Positions 35,149 through 43,927 of a stretch of DNA of 64,000 nt are shown here, in pieces. Position 1 is the stretch's first letter; every line of letters starts with the position of its first letter. The DNA is from Amaricoccus macauensis (GTDB taxonomy: Bacteria; Pseudomonadota; Alphaproteobacteria; Rhodobacterales; Rhodobacteraceae). The position numbers and the translations under genes are program-made. The DNA is taken from assembly GCF_014201905.1 (NCBI RefSeq), contig NZ_JACHFM010000002.1, forward strand, positions 744,001-808,000. Reading direction: 5' to 3'. The notes under the pieces were generated by a model, which was not told the DNA's origin, ran no database searches, and saw only the letters and a list, made by a program, of their open reading frames with translations.

Positions 35149-35647
35149 GACGCGACAGGGTGCGCATGTTGCGCGCCCTTGATAACTGATTGAAACTGCG
35201 TGCGATTCATTGCGGCGTTGGTCGAATATTCACGCAGGTTGACGACGACGGAGCGCGCCCGGTCGTCGAGACGCATCGGCAGAGCGATGCTCCGGCCGGG
35301 AGGGCGGTCACAACGCTGGGCGCTGACGGATTTGGCAGGTGACAAATCCGTCCACGACTGCCCCTGCGCGGGGCAGGCGCGTTTCCGCGCCCGCCGGGTG
35401 GCAGCCATGGCCGGGTGGCGCGCTTCCGCAGATATCCCGCCGCTCCCGGTCCTCCGCGCGTCCCGCGCGTGGTCCGGCGGAAGCAGTGCTTCCGCTGGTC
35501 GCGCCAACAACTCGCGGGCCGAGGCCCGCTTCGGTCGTTCGGAGTCTGACGGCGCGTCGGTGCGCCGGCGCAGGGACTTCGACACCCGTGGAAACAACTC
35601 GGGCTTGCCAGTAGCGCCCGCCCGGCGGACCCCGGATAGGCCGCGCC
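35149..35647. other. Non-coding stretch between the 3-hydroxyacyl-CoA dehydrogenase and rimM genes
   Basis: About 500 bases at convergent gene ends with no credible gene; open frames here are Arg/Ala/Pro-rich and lack family features. It starts with GTGCGCATGTTGCGCGCCC (35159-35177), which resembles a motif after gap (11261-11280). The rest is dominated by the hairpin run described separately. Confidence 0.7.
35325..35567. repeat. Run of six perfect hairpins
   Basis: In 243 bases I find: GACGGATTTG/CAAATCCGTC (35325-35334, 35343-35352); CTGCCCC/GGGGCAG (35358-35364, 35370-35376); GGCGCG/CGCGCC (35376-35381, 35386-35391); GCGGAAGCA/TGCTTCCGC (35477-35485, 35487-35495); GCGGGCC/GGCCCGC (35514-35520, 35523-35529); CGGCGC/GCGCCG (35550-35555, 35562-35567). 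Loops are 1 to 8 bases. No T runs follow, so it is not a simple terminator. It may be a repetitive extragenic mosaic or a structured RNA. Confidence 0.7.
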
Positions 35648-36157
35648 TCAGTCGGCGGACTCGGCCGGGGGATCGACCACGATGCGCCGGCCGGCGAGAT
35701 CGACGGTCGGAACGGCGGCGAGGGTGAAGGGAATGAGGATCTCCGCGGCACCGGGTCGGGCGACTTCGAGGATGTCGCCGGCGCCGTGGTCGAGGACCGC
35801 GCGCACGGTGCCGAGCTTCGCGCCGCCGGTGTCGAAGACCGTGAGCCCGATCAGATCGGCGTGGTAATACTCGTCTTCGTCGAGCGGCGGCAGGCGGTCC
35901 CGTGGCGCATAGAGACGGGTGCCCTTCAGGGCCTCGGCCTGTTCGCGGGTGAGAACCCCGGTCAGACGCGCGGCGAAGGCGCCGGTGATCGGGCGCAGCA
36001 GGCGCACGCCGAAGCTCTGCCCGCTTTCGCTGACGAGCGGGGCATAGCTCGCGATGGCTGCCGGGTCGGCGCAGAACGACTTCAGCCGCACCTCGCCGTG
36101 GACTCCGAAGGCACCGGCAATGGCGCCGACACAGGTGTGGTTCGCGGGCTCTGGCAT
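35648..36157 (-). CDS. rimM: Ribosome maturation factor RimM
   Basis: Assembly factor of the 30S subunit that binds ribosomal protein S19. The 169-residue product starts with the RimM core [19 protein letters not shown] (about 10-28) and has the C-terminal PRC-barrel region [24 protein letters not shown] and [20 protein letters not shown]. The ATG at 36157 is chosen because [13 protein letters not shown] aligns with family starts; an upstream in-frame ATG would add a basic leader running into the spacer. trmD and rplS, which normally follow, are not next to it here. Confidence 0.92.
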   Translation of the reverse strand: MPEPANHTCVGAIAGAFGVHGEVRLKSFCADPAAIASYAPLVSESGQSFGVRLLRPITGAFAARLTGVLTREQAEALKGTRLYAPRDRLPPLDEDEYYHADLIGLTVFDTGGAKLGTVRAVLDHGAGDILEVARPGAAEILIPFTLAAVPTVDLAGRRIVVDPPAESAD

Positions 36158-36260
36158 GGGCAATCCGAAATGCGGCCGGAGCGGGCCCCGATCCGCGCTG
36201 CGCGGGCTCAAGGGACCGTGGGCACGCTCACGCCGGAGCGGGTGAGCAATCGACACCACC

Positions 36261-36317
36261 GGCGTCGAAGCCCGTCATGCACCCGGCCATACCGGCACGT
36301 GACGGGCTTCGGACGCC
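36261..36317. promoter_or_regulatory. Long hairpin between rpsP and rimM
   Basis: GAAGCCCGTCA (36267-36277) pairs perfectly with TGACGGGCTTC (36300-36310). The stem extends outward as GGCGTC/GACGCC after a one-base bulge, and the 22-base loop can form a CCGG/CCGG mini-stem. There is no T run. It lies in the intercistronic spacer of the ffh-rpsP-rimM operon and probably acts as an mRNA processing or attenuation site. Confidence 0.6.
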
Positions 36318-36326
36318 ATGGGTTGG

Positions 36327-36362
36327 CTTACTCGGTGACGAGCTTACTCGGTGACGAGCTTA
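36327..36362. repeat. 16-bp tandem duplication at the rpsP stop codon
   Basis: CTTACTCGGTGACGAG occurs twice in tandem (36327-36342, 36343-36358), followed by a third partial copy CTTACTCGG that contains the rpsP stop. Read on the minus strand the GAGTAA end of rpsP is repeated every 16 bases, giving stop codons in all three frames. Confidence 0.85.
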
Positions 36363-36725
36363 CTCGGCGGCCGGGGCCTCGGCGGCCTTGGCGGCCTTGT
36401 CGGCCTTTTCCTTGGCGCGAGCGACGGCGGCCTTGCCGGGCTCGCCCTGCTTCAGGTTCGCGCGGGTCTTCTTCTCGCTGACGCCAGCGGCCTCGAGGAA
36501 GCGCGCCACGCGGTCGGTCGCCTGGGCGCCCTGGTCGAGCCAGTATTTTGCGCGGTCGAGGTCGAGCTTCACGCGGTTCTCGTTGTCCTTGGCGAGAAGC
36601 GGGTCGTAGGTGCCGAGCTTCTCGATGAAGCGGCCATCACGGGGCGAGCGCGAGTCGGCGGCGACGATCGAGTAGTGCGGACGCTTCTTGGACCCGCCGC
36701 GGGCGAGCCGGATCTTCATGGCCAT
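36360..36725 (-). CDS. rpsP: 30S ribosomal protein S16
   Basis: The 121-residue protein starts [26 protein letters not shown], the S16 signature, followed by [15 protein letters not shown] and [18 protein letters not shown]. The C-terminal 35 residues are a Lys/Ala-rich extension seen in alphaproteobacterial S16. It lies two bases after the chorismate mutase gene. Confidence 0.96.
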   Translation of the reverse strand: MAMKIRLARGGSKKRPHYSIVAADSRSPRDGRFIEKLGTYDPLLAKDNENRVKLDLDRAKYWLDQGAQATDRVARFLEAAGVSEKKTRANLKQGEPGKAAVARAKEKADKAAKAAEAPAAE

Positions 36726-36727
36726 GT

Positions 36728-37045
36728 TCAGTCTCCTTGGGAATGGTTCTCGAGGTGGCGCTCGTGATGGCGGATCACCTCGGAGATGATGAAGTTCAGG
36801 AACTTGCGCGCGAAGGCGGGATCAAGATCCGCCTCCTCCGCGAGCCGTTCGAGGCGCGCGATCTGGACCGACTCGCGCGCCGGGTCGGAGGGGGGCAGCC
36901 CGTGCTGCGCCTTGAGGACGCCGACGGACTGGGTGTGCTTGAAACGCTCGGCGAGCGTGAAGACGAGGATGGCGTCGAGCCGGTCGATCGACTCGCGATG
37001 GCCACGCAGCAGGTCCGCGGCCTGGCGGACGGCATCGGAGGTCAT
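36728..37045 (-). CDS. Chorismate mutase (AroQ type)
   Basis: The 105-residue all-helical protein rearranges chorismate to prephenate for Phe and Tyr synthesis. It shows the AroQ pattern [34 protein letters not shown]: the first helix supplies an Arg and the active-site Lys lies in [18 protein letters not shown]. It is coupled to ffh by an ATGA overlap, as in other Rhodobacterales. Confidence 0.9.
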   Translation of the reverse strand: MTSDAVRQAADLLRGHRESIDRLDAILVFTLAERFKHTQSVGVLKAQHGLPPSDPARESVQIARLERLAEEADLDPAFARKFLNFIISEVIRHHERHLENHSQGD

Positions 37046-38514
37046 TTCTTCTTCCCCAGTCCGCTCAGGCCCGGCGGCAGGGCGAGGCCGGGGGGCGTGG
37101 CGCCGCCGCCCATGCCCGGCATCGGGGGCATTCCGCCCATGCCCGGCGGCATGCCACCGCCACCACGGCCGAGCATGGCGCCGAGGCCGCCGCGCAGCAG
37201 GCTCTTCTTCGACATGCCGCCCATCTTCTTCATCACGTCCGCCATCTGGCGGTGCATCTTCAGAAGCTTGTTGAGGTCGGAGACTTCGAGGCCGGCGCCC
37301 GCGGCGATGCGCTTCTTGCGCGAGGCCTGCAGCAGGTCGGGGGAGCGGCGTTCCTTCTTCGTCATCGAGTCGATGAGCGCGACCTGCCGGCGGAGCACCC
37401 GGTCGTCGATGCCCGCGTCGTCCATCTGCTTCTGCATCTTGCCCATGCCCGGAAGCATCGACATCATGCCCTGCATGCCGCCCATCTTCTGCATCTGCTC
37501 AAGCTGGGAGCGCAGGTCGTTCATGTTGAACTGACCCTTCTGGAAGCGCTTGACCATGCGCTCCGCGGCTTCCTGCTCCAGCGTCTCCTGGGCCTTCTCG
37601 ACGAGGGCGACGATGTCGCCCATGCCGAGGATGCGGCCGGCGACGCGCTCGGGGTGGAATTCCTCGAGGGCGTCCATCCGCTCGCCGAGGCCGACGAAGC
37701 GGATCGGCTTGCCGGTGACCGCGCGCATGGAGAGCGCCGCGCCGCCACGGCCGTCGCCGTCCATCCGGGTCAGCACGACGCCGGAGATGCCGACGCGGCC
37801 GTCGAACTGTTCGGCGACGTTGACCGCGTCCTGGCCGGTGAGGCCGTCGACGACGAGCAATGTCTCGCGCGGCTTCGCGACGTCACGGACGGCAGTGACC
37901 TCGTCCATCAGTTCGTCGTCGATGTGGAGCCGGCCGGCGGTGTCGAGCATGACCACGTCGTAGCCGCCCAGGGCCGCCTGCTGCTTCGCGCGGCGGGCGA
38001 TGTCGACGGCGGTCTGGCCGGCCACGATCGGCAGGCTGTCGACGCCGACCTGCAGCGCGAGGATCGCGAGCTGTTCCATGGCGGCCGGGCGGCGGGTGTC
38101 GAGCGAGGCGAGCAGGATGCGCTTGCCCTCGCGCTCCTTCAGGCGCTTGGCGAGCTTTGCCGTCGTCGTGGTCTTGCCCGAGCCCTGCAGGCCGACCATG
38201 AGGATCGGCGCAGGCGGCGAGTCGATTTTCAGCTCGCCCGCCGGACCTTCGCCCTTCAGCATGTCGACGAGGGCGTCGTGGACGATCTTCACCACCTGCT
38301 GGCCGGGGGTGATCGACTTCGTCACCGCCTGGCCGCGGGCCTTCTCCGACACCGCCTTCACGAAGTCGCGGGCAACGGGCAGCGACACGTCGGCCTCGAG
38401 GAGCGCGACGCGCACCTCGCGCAGGGCGGTCGAGATGTCCTCGTCGGTCAGCGCACCCTGCCGGGTGAGCTTGTCGAACACGCCAGACAGGCGGCCGCTC
38501 AGGGTCTCGAACAT
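37042..38514 (-). CDS. ffh: Signal recognition particle protein Ffh (SRP54)
   Basis: GTPase that binds signal sequences together with 4.5S RNA. The 490-residue product has an N domain (1 to about 85), a G domain with GLQGSGKTT (108-116), DTRRPAA and DTAGR (191-195), TRMDGDGRGGAALS, and an M domain (about 295-430) rich in Met (MGGMQGMMSMLPGMGKM). A Gly/Met/Pro-rich tail (about 445-490) follows. The start MFETLSGRLSGVFDKL at 38514 is canonical. Confidence 0.96.
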   Translation of the reverse strand: MFETLSGRLSGVFDKLTRQGALTDEDISTALREVRVALLEADVSLPVARDFVKAVSEKARGQAVTKSITPGQQVVKIVHDALVDMLKGEGPAGELKIDSPPAPILMVGLQGSGKTTTTAKLAKRLKEREGKRILLASLDTRRPAAMEQLAILALQVGVDSLPIVAGQTAVDIARRAKQQAALGGYDVVMLDTAGRLHIDDELMDEVTAVRDVAKPRETLLVVDGLTGQDAVNVAEQFDGRVGISGVVLTRMDGDGRGGAALSMRAVTGKPIRFVGLGERMDALEEFHPERVAGRILGMGDIVALVEKAQETLEQEAAERMVKRFQKGQFNMNDLRSQLEQMQKMGGMQGMMSMLPGMGKMQKQMDDAGIDDRVLRRQVALIDSMTKKERRSPDLLQASRKKRIAAGAGLEVSDLNKLLKMHRQMADVMKKMGGMSKKSLLRGGLGAMLGRGGGGMPPGMGGMPPMPGMGGGATPPGLALPPGLSGLGKKK

Positions 38515-38726
38515 GGGCGCGGGCCCTCTCGTCAAACGCGGACCGCGCCGGTGGGCGCAACGCGCTGACCGACGGCGATCCTGCAAAATGCCAGGACCGG
38601 AGGACTCACAAGGTTCTCCGGGGATGCGGATCGCATAAGCGATGCGGACGGTGGGGTCAAGTCGGGTCGGCTGTAGGGGTCGGCTCTCGGGCAGGTGCGG
38701 CTGTTGCGACTGTGGCTGTTGCGGGT

Positions 38727-39464
38727 TCAGGCCATGACCGAGGCGAGGAGTTCGCTTGCCTTCGAGACGCCGAGCTTCTGGTAGGTGCGCTGGCGGTAGG
38801 TGAGGACCGTCCCGACGCCGAGGCCGAGTTCCGCGCCGATGTCGCGGGCGGTCATGCCGGCGAGGGTGCGGGCCGAGACCTCGCGCTCGCGGGCGGTGAG
38901 GACGGGATAGGCTCCGGCGAGGCGGCGCTCCACCTCGGAGACGAGCGGCGGGGCGTCGGGCTTCGCGGCCATCCGGGTCAGCCCGGTGATCGCGACCTGG
39001 GCGAGGGCGCCGAGCTGGAAGAGGTCGGGCTCCGCGCCGTCGTGGCGCTGGTAGAAAGTGAGGACCAGCGAGTGGTCGGGCTTGCGCCAGCCGAAGCAGA
39101 TCTTCTCGACGAAGCGCGGCCGCTCGAAGCAGAGCTTGCGATAGGGACCGAGCTCGATCGCCGCCGCGGGGACACGGGCGTGAAAGCCGCTGCCGGGCAG
39201 GGCGCGCAGGCGGGCGGCGACGGCGGGGTCGCTGCGGTGGAAGCGTCGGGCATACATCCGCGTGCGCTCGTCCACGTCGGCGAGACCGCTCGACGAGGCG
39301 AGCGCGCGCGGCATCGCGCCGTCATCGACGCGGTACGCGAAAAGTTCCTCGACGCCCGCGGCCGAATGCGCGACCTCGAGCAGGCGCTCGGAAAAGCGCG
39401 CCGCATCGCGGGTCTCGAGCAGGTCGGCCGCCATGTCGGGATCGATCAGTCCGCCGGAACGCAT
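38727..39464 (-). CDS. LuxR family transcriptional regulator (first of two paralogues)
   Basis: The 245-residue protein has a ligand- or signal-binding N-terminal region (about 1-170) without a recognisable receiver domain and a C-terminal GerE/LuxR helix-turn-helix: LTAREREVSARTLAGMTARDIGAELGLGVGTVLTYRQRTYQKLGV near residues 183-232. The ATG at 39464 follows GGGAGGGGACGG. It diverges from the metallo-beta-lactamase-fold gene and probably controls it. Its C terminus resembles the LuxR protein at 45867, which guards a similar flavin hydroxylase. Confidence 0.85.
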   Translation of the reverse strand: MRSGGLIDPDMAADLLETRDAARFSERLLEVAHSAAGVEELFAYRVDDGAMPRALASSSGLADVDERTRMYARRFHRSDPAVAARLRALPGSGFHARVPAAAIELGPYRKLCFERPRFVEKICFGWRKPDHSLVLTFYQRHDGAEPDLFQLGALAQVAITGLTRMAAKPDAPPLVSEVERRLAGAYPVLTAREREVSARTLAGMTARDIGAELGLGVGTVLTYRQRTYQKLGVSKASELLASVMA

Positions 39465-39610
39465 GTGCCGTCCCCTCCCGGCGCGGCCCCCGATGCCGCG
39501 CGACAGCAAATATCATGTCCATAGGTCTACTGACAGACAAGCCCGGATCGTTAACCTAACTTACCGGGGACGGCGCAGAAAGCGCGAATCTCCCCAGGAG
39601 GAAATTGACA

Positions 39611-40570
39611 ATGAGCAAACCATTCGCATCGTCGGCCGACACGGACGTGAAAACCGATACTCTCGAAATTCTGGGCGATGGCGTCTATGCCCTGACGGCC
39701 GAGGGCGACCCGAACGTCGGCGCGGTCGAGGGCGAGGACTTCGTCGTCGCGATCGAGAGCCGCGCCACGCCGTCGGCGACCGCCGACTGGCTGAAGATCC
39801 TGCGCGAGCAGACCGACAAGCCGATCCGCTATGTCATCCTGACCCACCACCATGCGGTGCGCGTGCTGGGCACGCCCGCGTTCGAGGCGCAGGACGTCAT
39901 CATGTCCGACGAGGCGAACCGCCTCGTGGCCGAGCGCGGCGAAGAGGACTGGAAGAGCGAGTTCGGCCGGATGCCGCGCCTCGCGAAGAACGCCGACGAG
40001 GTGAAGGGGCTGGTCTGGCCGACGATCACCTTCGGCACGAACATGTCGATCGATCTCGGCGGCGACCGGGGCAAGCTCGACCTGCGCTTTCTCGGCCGGG
40101 GTCACACCAGCGGCGACATCGCCGTGTGGCACGAAAAGACCCGCACGCTCTTTGCCGGCGATCTCGTGGAGTCCAAGGCCGCGCTCTACACCGGCGACGC
40201 CTACCACTTCGACTGGTCGACCGGCACGCTCGACAACGTGAAGGCCTACCGCTCGGAGAACCTGATCGGCGGCCGTGGCGCGGTCAGCCGTGGCGTGGCC
40301 GAGACCGACGCCGCCGTGGAGCAGACCCGCAAGTTCCTGCGCGGGATGATCGACAACGTCGGCGGCGTCCACAAGTCGGGCGGCGACATCAAGGATGCCT
40401 TCGAGGCGACCCGCGAGGCGCTTGCGCCCGAGTTCGGTGCCTGGCCGATCTTCGAACACTGCCTGCCCTTCGACGTGCAGCGGCTCTGGGACGAGCATGA
40501 CGGCGTCGAGCATCCGCGGATCTGGACGGCCGAGCGCGACCGCGAAGTCTGGGCGAAGCTGCAGGGCTGA
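39611..40570 (+). CDS. Metallo-beta-lactamase-fold protein with altered metal motif
   Basis: The 319-residue protein keeps the fold pattern (LGDGVYALTAEGDPNVGAVE; GHTSGDIAVW with His165; LFAGDLVE with Asp184). The usual HxHxDH is HHHAVR at residues 79-84, and the late His position reads GGRGAV, so the second metal site is largely missing. It has no signal peptide. It heads an operon with a flavin hydroxylase, DUF2783 protein and aldehyde dehydrogenase, so it may act on a ring-cleavage or lactone intermediate. The ATG at 39611 follows AGGAGG by ten bases; TTG at 39605 is less likely. Confidence 0.82.
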   Translation: MSKPFASSADTDVKTDTLEILGDGVYALTAEGDPNVGAVEGEDFVVAIESRATPSATADWLKILREQTDKPIRYVILTHHHAVRVLGTPAFEAQDVIMSDEANRLVAERGEEDWKSEFGRMPRLAKNADEVKGLVWPTITFGTNMSIDLGGDRGKLDLRFLGRGHTSGDIAVWHEKTRTLFAGDLVESKAALYTGDAYHFDWSTGTLDNVKAYRSENLIGGRGAVSRGVAETDAAVEQTRKFLRGMIDNVGGVHKSGGDIKDAFEATREALAPEFGAWPIFEHCLPFDVQRLWDEHDGVEHPRIWTAERDREVWAKLQG

Positions 40571-40582
40571 GGGGCGCGCGCA

Positions 40583-42160
40583 ATGGCCAACATTCCCGGT
40601 ATCCCGGTCTACAAGGAAATCGGCGCCACTCCGGCGCCGGCCACAGGCGGCGGCGCGGATCGCGCTCGTGTCGTCATCGTCGGCGCAGGCCCGGTGGGCC
40701 TCGCCATGGCGCTCGATCTCGGTCGGCGCGGCCATGAAGTCGTGGTGCTGAGCCGCCTCGACTTCATTGCCCACGCTTCGAAGGCGATCTGCTTCTCCAA
40801 GCGCTCGCTCGACATCCTCGACCGCCTCGGGGTCGGCGACCCGGCGCTGGCCAAGGGCGTCACCTGGAATGTCGGCAAGGTCTATTGGGGCGAGGCCGAC
40901 GATCCGGTCTACCAGTTCGACATGCTGCCGGTGAAGGACCAGAAGCGTCCCGGCTTCATCAACATCCAGCAGTACTACATCGAGGAGTACCTGCTCGATG
41001 GCGTGATGAAGCTGCCCAACGTTGAAGTCCGCTGGGGGCACCGGGTCTACGGCGTCACCTCGAAGGACGACGGCGCCGAGCTGGCGGTGACCGCCGACGA
41101 CGGCGGCGTCTACACGCTGGAGGCGGAGTGGCTCATCGCCTGCGACGGCGCGCGCTCAACGGTGCGCGACCTGCTCGGCCTCGACTTCGAGGGGCGGGTC
41201 TTCGAGGACAACTTCCTCATCGCCGACATCCGCATGAAGCACGAGATGCCGTCCGAACGCTGGTTCTGGTTCGACCCGCCGTTCAATCGCGGCAAGTCGG
41301 CGCTGATGCACAAGCAGCCTGACGACGTGTGGCGCCTCGACTTCCAGCTGGGCTGGGACATCGACCGTGCGGCAGCGATCCGGCCGGAGAACGTCGAACC
41401 GTTCGTCAAGGCGATGCTCGGCGACGTGGAGTTCGAGCAGGAGTGGTACTCGGTCTATACCTTCCAGTGCCGCCGCATGGCGCGCTTCGTCCATGGCCGC
41501 ACGATCTTCGCCGGTGACAGCGCGCATCTCGTGTCACCCTTCGGCGCGCGCGGCTGCAACGGCGGCTTTGCCGACGTGGACAACCTCGGCTGGAAGCTCG
41601 ATCTCGTGCTGAAGGGCGAGGCAGACGAAGGGCTGATCGAGAGCTACAATGACGAGGCGATCACCACGGCGGACGAGAACATCCTGAACTCCTCCCGCTC
41701 GACGGACTTCCTCACGCCGAAATCGACCGCAAGTCAGGCGTTGCGCGACGCGGTGCTCGAACTCGCCCGCGACCACGCCTTCGCCCGGCCGTTCGTCAAC
41801 TCCGGCCGGCTCTCGACCGCGGTTCACTACCCCGCAAGCGGCCTCTCGACGCCCGACACGGAGACCTGGACGAGCGGCGTCGCCCCCGGTGCGCCGGTGC
41901 TCGACGCACCGCACGGCGATGGCTGGCTGCTCGACGCGCTCGGTGACGACTTCGTGCTGCTCACCCGTGGCTGGCAGGGCGAAGCGCCGGCGGGCGTGCG
42001 GCTGATCGAGATCTCCGGCCTCGCCGCCGAGCGTCTCGGTCTGGGCGAAGGCGGCGCGGCGCTGGTGCGTCCCGACCACTACGTCGCGGCACGCTGGCAC
42101 ACCATTGATCCCGCTGCGGTCGACGCAGCACTCAAGCGCGCAAAGGGAGGCATGGCATGA
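40583..42160 (+). CDS. FAD-dependent monooxygenase, MhpA/PheA-like
   Basis: The 525-residue flavin hydroxylase has VVIVGAGPVGLAMALDLGRR (about 30-49), the DG motif WLIACDGARSTVRDLLGLDF, and the second FAD motif RTIFAGDSAHLVSPFGARG. The C-terminal thioredoxin-like part is short (about 410-525, GDGWLLDALGDDFVLLTRGW). It lies 12 bases after the metallo-beta-lactamase-fold gene and overlaps the DUF2783 gene by four. Family members hydroxylate phenolic acids; the substrate here is not known. It resembles the hydroxylase at 44120 in length and motifs (both contain a KQPDDxWRxD segment). Confidence 0.87.
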   Translation: MANIPGIPVYKEIGATPAPATGGGADRARVVIVGAGPVGLAMALDLGRRGHEVVVLSRLDFIAHASKAICFSKRSLDILDRLGVGDPALAKGVTWNVGKVYWGEADDPVYQFDMLPVKDQKRPGFINIQQYYIEEYLLDGVMKLPNVEVRWGHRVYGVTSKDDGAELAVTADDGGVYTLEAEWLIACDGARSTVRDLLGLDFEGRVFEDNFLIADIRMKHEMPSERWFWFDPPFNRGKSALMHKQPDDVWRLDFQLGWDIDRAAAIRPENVEPFVKAMLGDVEFEQEWYSVYTFQCRRMARFVHGRTIFAGDSAHLVSPFGARGCNGGFADVDNLGWKLDLVLKGEADEGLIESYNDEAITTADENILNSSRSTDFLTPKSTASQALRDAVLELARDHAFARPFVNSGRLSTAVHYPASGLSTPDTETWTSGVAPGAPVLDAPHGDGWLLDALGDDFVLLTRGWQGEAPAGVRLIEISGLAAERLGLGEGGAALVRPDHYVAARWHTIDPAAVDAALKRAKGGMA

Positions 42161-42366
42161 CCGGGCTCAACACGACACCGAACCTCGGCACGAACGCCAG
42201 CGCCGACGACCTCTATCAGAAGCTCGTCGCCCTGCATGACGGGCTCAGCGAGGCCGACAGCCTCAGGGTCTGGGCGAAGCTCGTCCTGATCCTGGCAAAC
42301 CACATCGGCGACCGCGAGGTCATCGAGCAGGCCATCGTGGCAGCACGTCCGGTGGCGGCCGCGTAA
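42157..42366 (+). CDS. DUF2783 small protein (first copy)
   Basis: The 69-residue protein is mostly helical: LYQKLVALHDGLSEADSLRVWAKLVLILANHIGDREVIEQAI. The pattern LxxxL.xxHxGLxxxxSxxxxAKLxLxLAxxIGD marks DUF2783, a family found beside flavin hydroxylases. It is translationally coupled to the hydroxylase (ATGA). It may be a subunit, a flavin-handling partner or a stability factor; no function is established. Confidence 0.83.
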   Translation: MTGLNTTPNLGTNASADDLYQKLVALHDGLSEADSLRVWAKLVLILANHIGDREVIEQAIVAARPVAAA

Positions 42367-42385
42367 GCGGCTGCCCCTCGGGCTC

Positions 42386-42423
42386 CCATCGGCTGCGAGC
42401 CTGCCCGGGCTCGCAGCCGATGG
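42386..42423. terminator. Strong hairpin between the DUF2783 and aldehyde dehydrogenase genes
   Basis: A perfect 16-bp stem, arms 42386-42401 (CCATCGGCTGCGAGCC) and 42408-42423, with a 6-base loop. No T run follows, so it may be an attenuator or mRNA-processing hairpin that lowers aldehyde dehydrogenase expression relative to the upstream genes. Confidence 0.7.
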
Positions 42424-42507
42424 TCAGAACGACAAGCGGGCACCATATTCAGTCTGATGGCTCGCGGGGCGCGCCCACCGCGCGACGGGGCCCGGGAGGA
42501 TAGCTCA

Positions 42508-43908
42508 ATGCTCGACATGACGATTGGCGGTGAAGCCACCGGTACTTCCGACCGCTTCGAGGTGCGCAACCCGTCGACCGGCGAGGTGGTCGACACCGCG
42601 CCGAACGCGACCGCGGCCGATCTCGACCGTGCCGTTGCCGCCGCCCGCGCCGCTCAGGCGCCCTGGGCCGCGCTGGCGGACGAGGAGCGCGCCGCCGCCT
42701 GCCGCGCCGTGACCGAAGTCCTGACGGCGAACGCGGAAGAACTCGCGCGGCTCCTGACCCTTGAGCAGGGCAAGCCGCTGAACGGTCTCGGCTCGCGCTG
42801 GGAAATGGGCGGCGCCGCGGCCTGGGCCGGCTATACTTCCGGTCTCTCGTTGCCGCCGCAGGTCTTGCAGGACACCAACGAAGGCAAGGTCGAGGTCCAT
42901 CGCAAGCCGATCGGCGTGGTGGGTTCGATCACGCCGTGGAACTTCCCGGTGATGATTGCGGTCTGGCACTACCTGCCGGCGATCCGCGCCGGCAATACCG
43001 TGGTCCTGAAGCCCTCGCCGCTGACGCCGCTCGCCACGCTCCGGATGATCGAACTGGCGAGTGCCGTGCTGCCGGCGGGGGTGCTCAACGTCGTCTCGGG
43101 CGACGACAAGGGCTTCAACGTCGGCGCGGCGATGTCGGCGCATCCCGGCATCGACAAGATCGTCTTCACCGGCTCGACGGCGACCGGCCGCCACGTCATG
43201 CGCTCGGCGGCGGAGAACCTGAAGCGGCTGACGCTCGAACTCGGCGGCAACGACGCGGGCATCGTGCTGCCCGACGCGGACCCGGCGAAGATCGCCGAGG
43301 GGCTGTTCTGGGGGGCGTTCATCAACAACGGCCAGACCTGCGCCGCGATGAAGCGGCTCTATGTCCACGACTCGATCCATGACGCGGTCTGCGACGCGCT
43401 GGTCGCCTACGCCGAGAAGATCCCGGTCGGCGACGGCATGGATGAGAACTCGGTGCTCGGCCCGGTGCAGAACGCCATGCAGTACGGCAAGGTCTCGAAG
43501 CTGGTGGCCGACGCGGTCACCCGCGGCAAGGTGCTGCTCGGCGGCAAGCCGGGCGAGGGGCTGTTCTTCCCGCCGACGATCATCTCCGGTCTCTCGAACG
43601 GCGACGCGCTGGTGGACGAGGAACAGTTCGGCCCGGCCCTGCCGGTCATTCGCTACACCGACGTGGACGAGGCGGTCATGGCGGCGAACGACAGTCCGAA
43701 CGGTCTCGGCGGCTCGGTCTGGTCCGCCGACATCGACGCGGCGAAGGGGGTCGGCCGGCGGATGGAGTGCGGCTCTGTCTGGATCAACAAGCACGGCGCG
43801 ATCCAGCCGAACGCACCCTTCGGCGGCGTGAAGCAGTCGGGCTTCGGCGTGCAGTTCGCCGAGGAGGGGCTGAAGGAGAACACCACCGCGCAGGTGGTCT
43901 TCTCCTGA
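42508..43908 (+). CDS. Aldehyde dehydrogenase family protein
   Basis: The 466-residue NAD(P)-dependent dehydrogenase has VVGSITPWNFPVMIAVWHYL (substrate channel, about 135-154), FTGSTATGRHVM, catalytic Glu in LTLELGGNDAGIVLP, and catalytic Cys in NNGQTCAAMKRLYV. Its C terminus GGVKQSGFGVQFAEEGLKE is normal. The ATG at 42508 (GGGAGGATAGCTCA upstream) gives the family start. As last gene of the plus-strand operon it probably oxidises an aldehyde product of the hydroxylase pathway, for example an aromatic or semialdehyde intermediate. Confidence 0.9.
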   Translation: MLDMTIGGEATGTSDRFEVRNPSTGEVVDTAPNATAADLDRAVAAARAAQAPWAALADEERAAACRAVTEVLTANAEELARLLTLEQGKPLNGLGSRWEMGGAAAWAGYTSGLSLPPQVLQDTNEGKVEVHRKPIGVVGSITPWNFPVMIAVWHYLPAIRAGNTVVLKPSPLTPLATLRMIELASAVLPAGVLNVVSGDDKGFNVGAAMSAHPGIDKIVFTGSTATGRHVMRSAAENLKRLTLELGGNDAGIVLPDADPAKIAEGLFWGAFINNGQTCAAMKRLYVHDSIHDAVCDALVAYAEKIPVGDGMDENSVLGPVQNAMQYGKVSKLVADAVTRGKVLLGGKPGEGLFFPPTIISGLSNGDALVDEEQFGPALPVIRYTDVDEAVMAANDSPNGLGGSVWSADIDAAKGVGRRMECGSVWINKHGAIQPNAPFGGVKQSGFGVQFAEEGLKENTTAQVVFS

Positions 43909-43927
43909 GCCTCGCGCGTCCCGAGCC

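Noticed and set aside
35325-35352. First hairpin as an ordinary terminator of the gcdH operon
   Set aside because: Perfect stem but no T run and it lies 177 bases after the stop, followed by five further hairpins; treated as part of the repeat run.
35094-35597. Minus-strand open frame of 167 codons over the hairpin run
   Set aside because: Arg/Ala/Pro-rich low-complexity translation, overlaps the end of the 3-hydroxyacyl-CoA dehydrogenase gene, no ribosome binding site and no family features; explained by hairpin-rich GC DNA.
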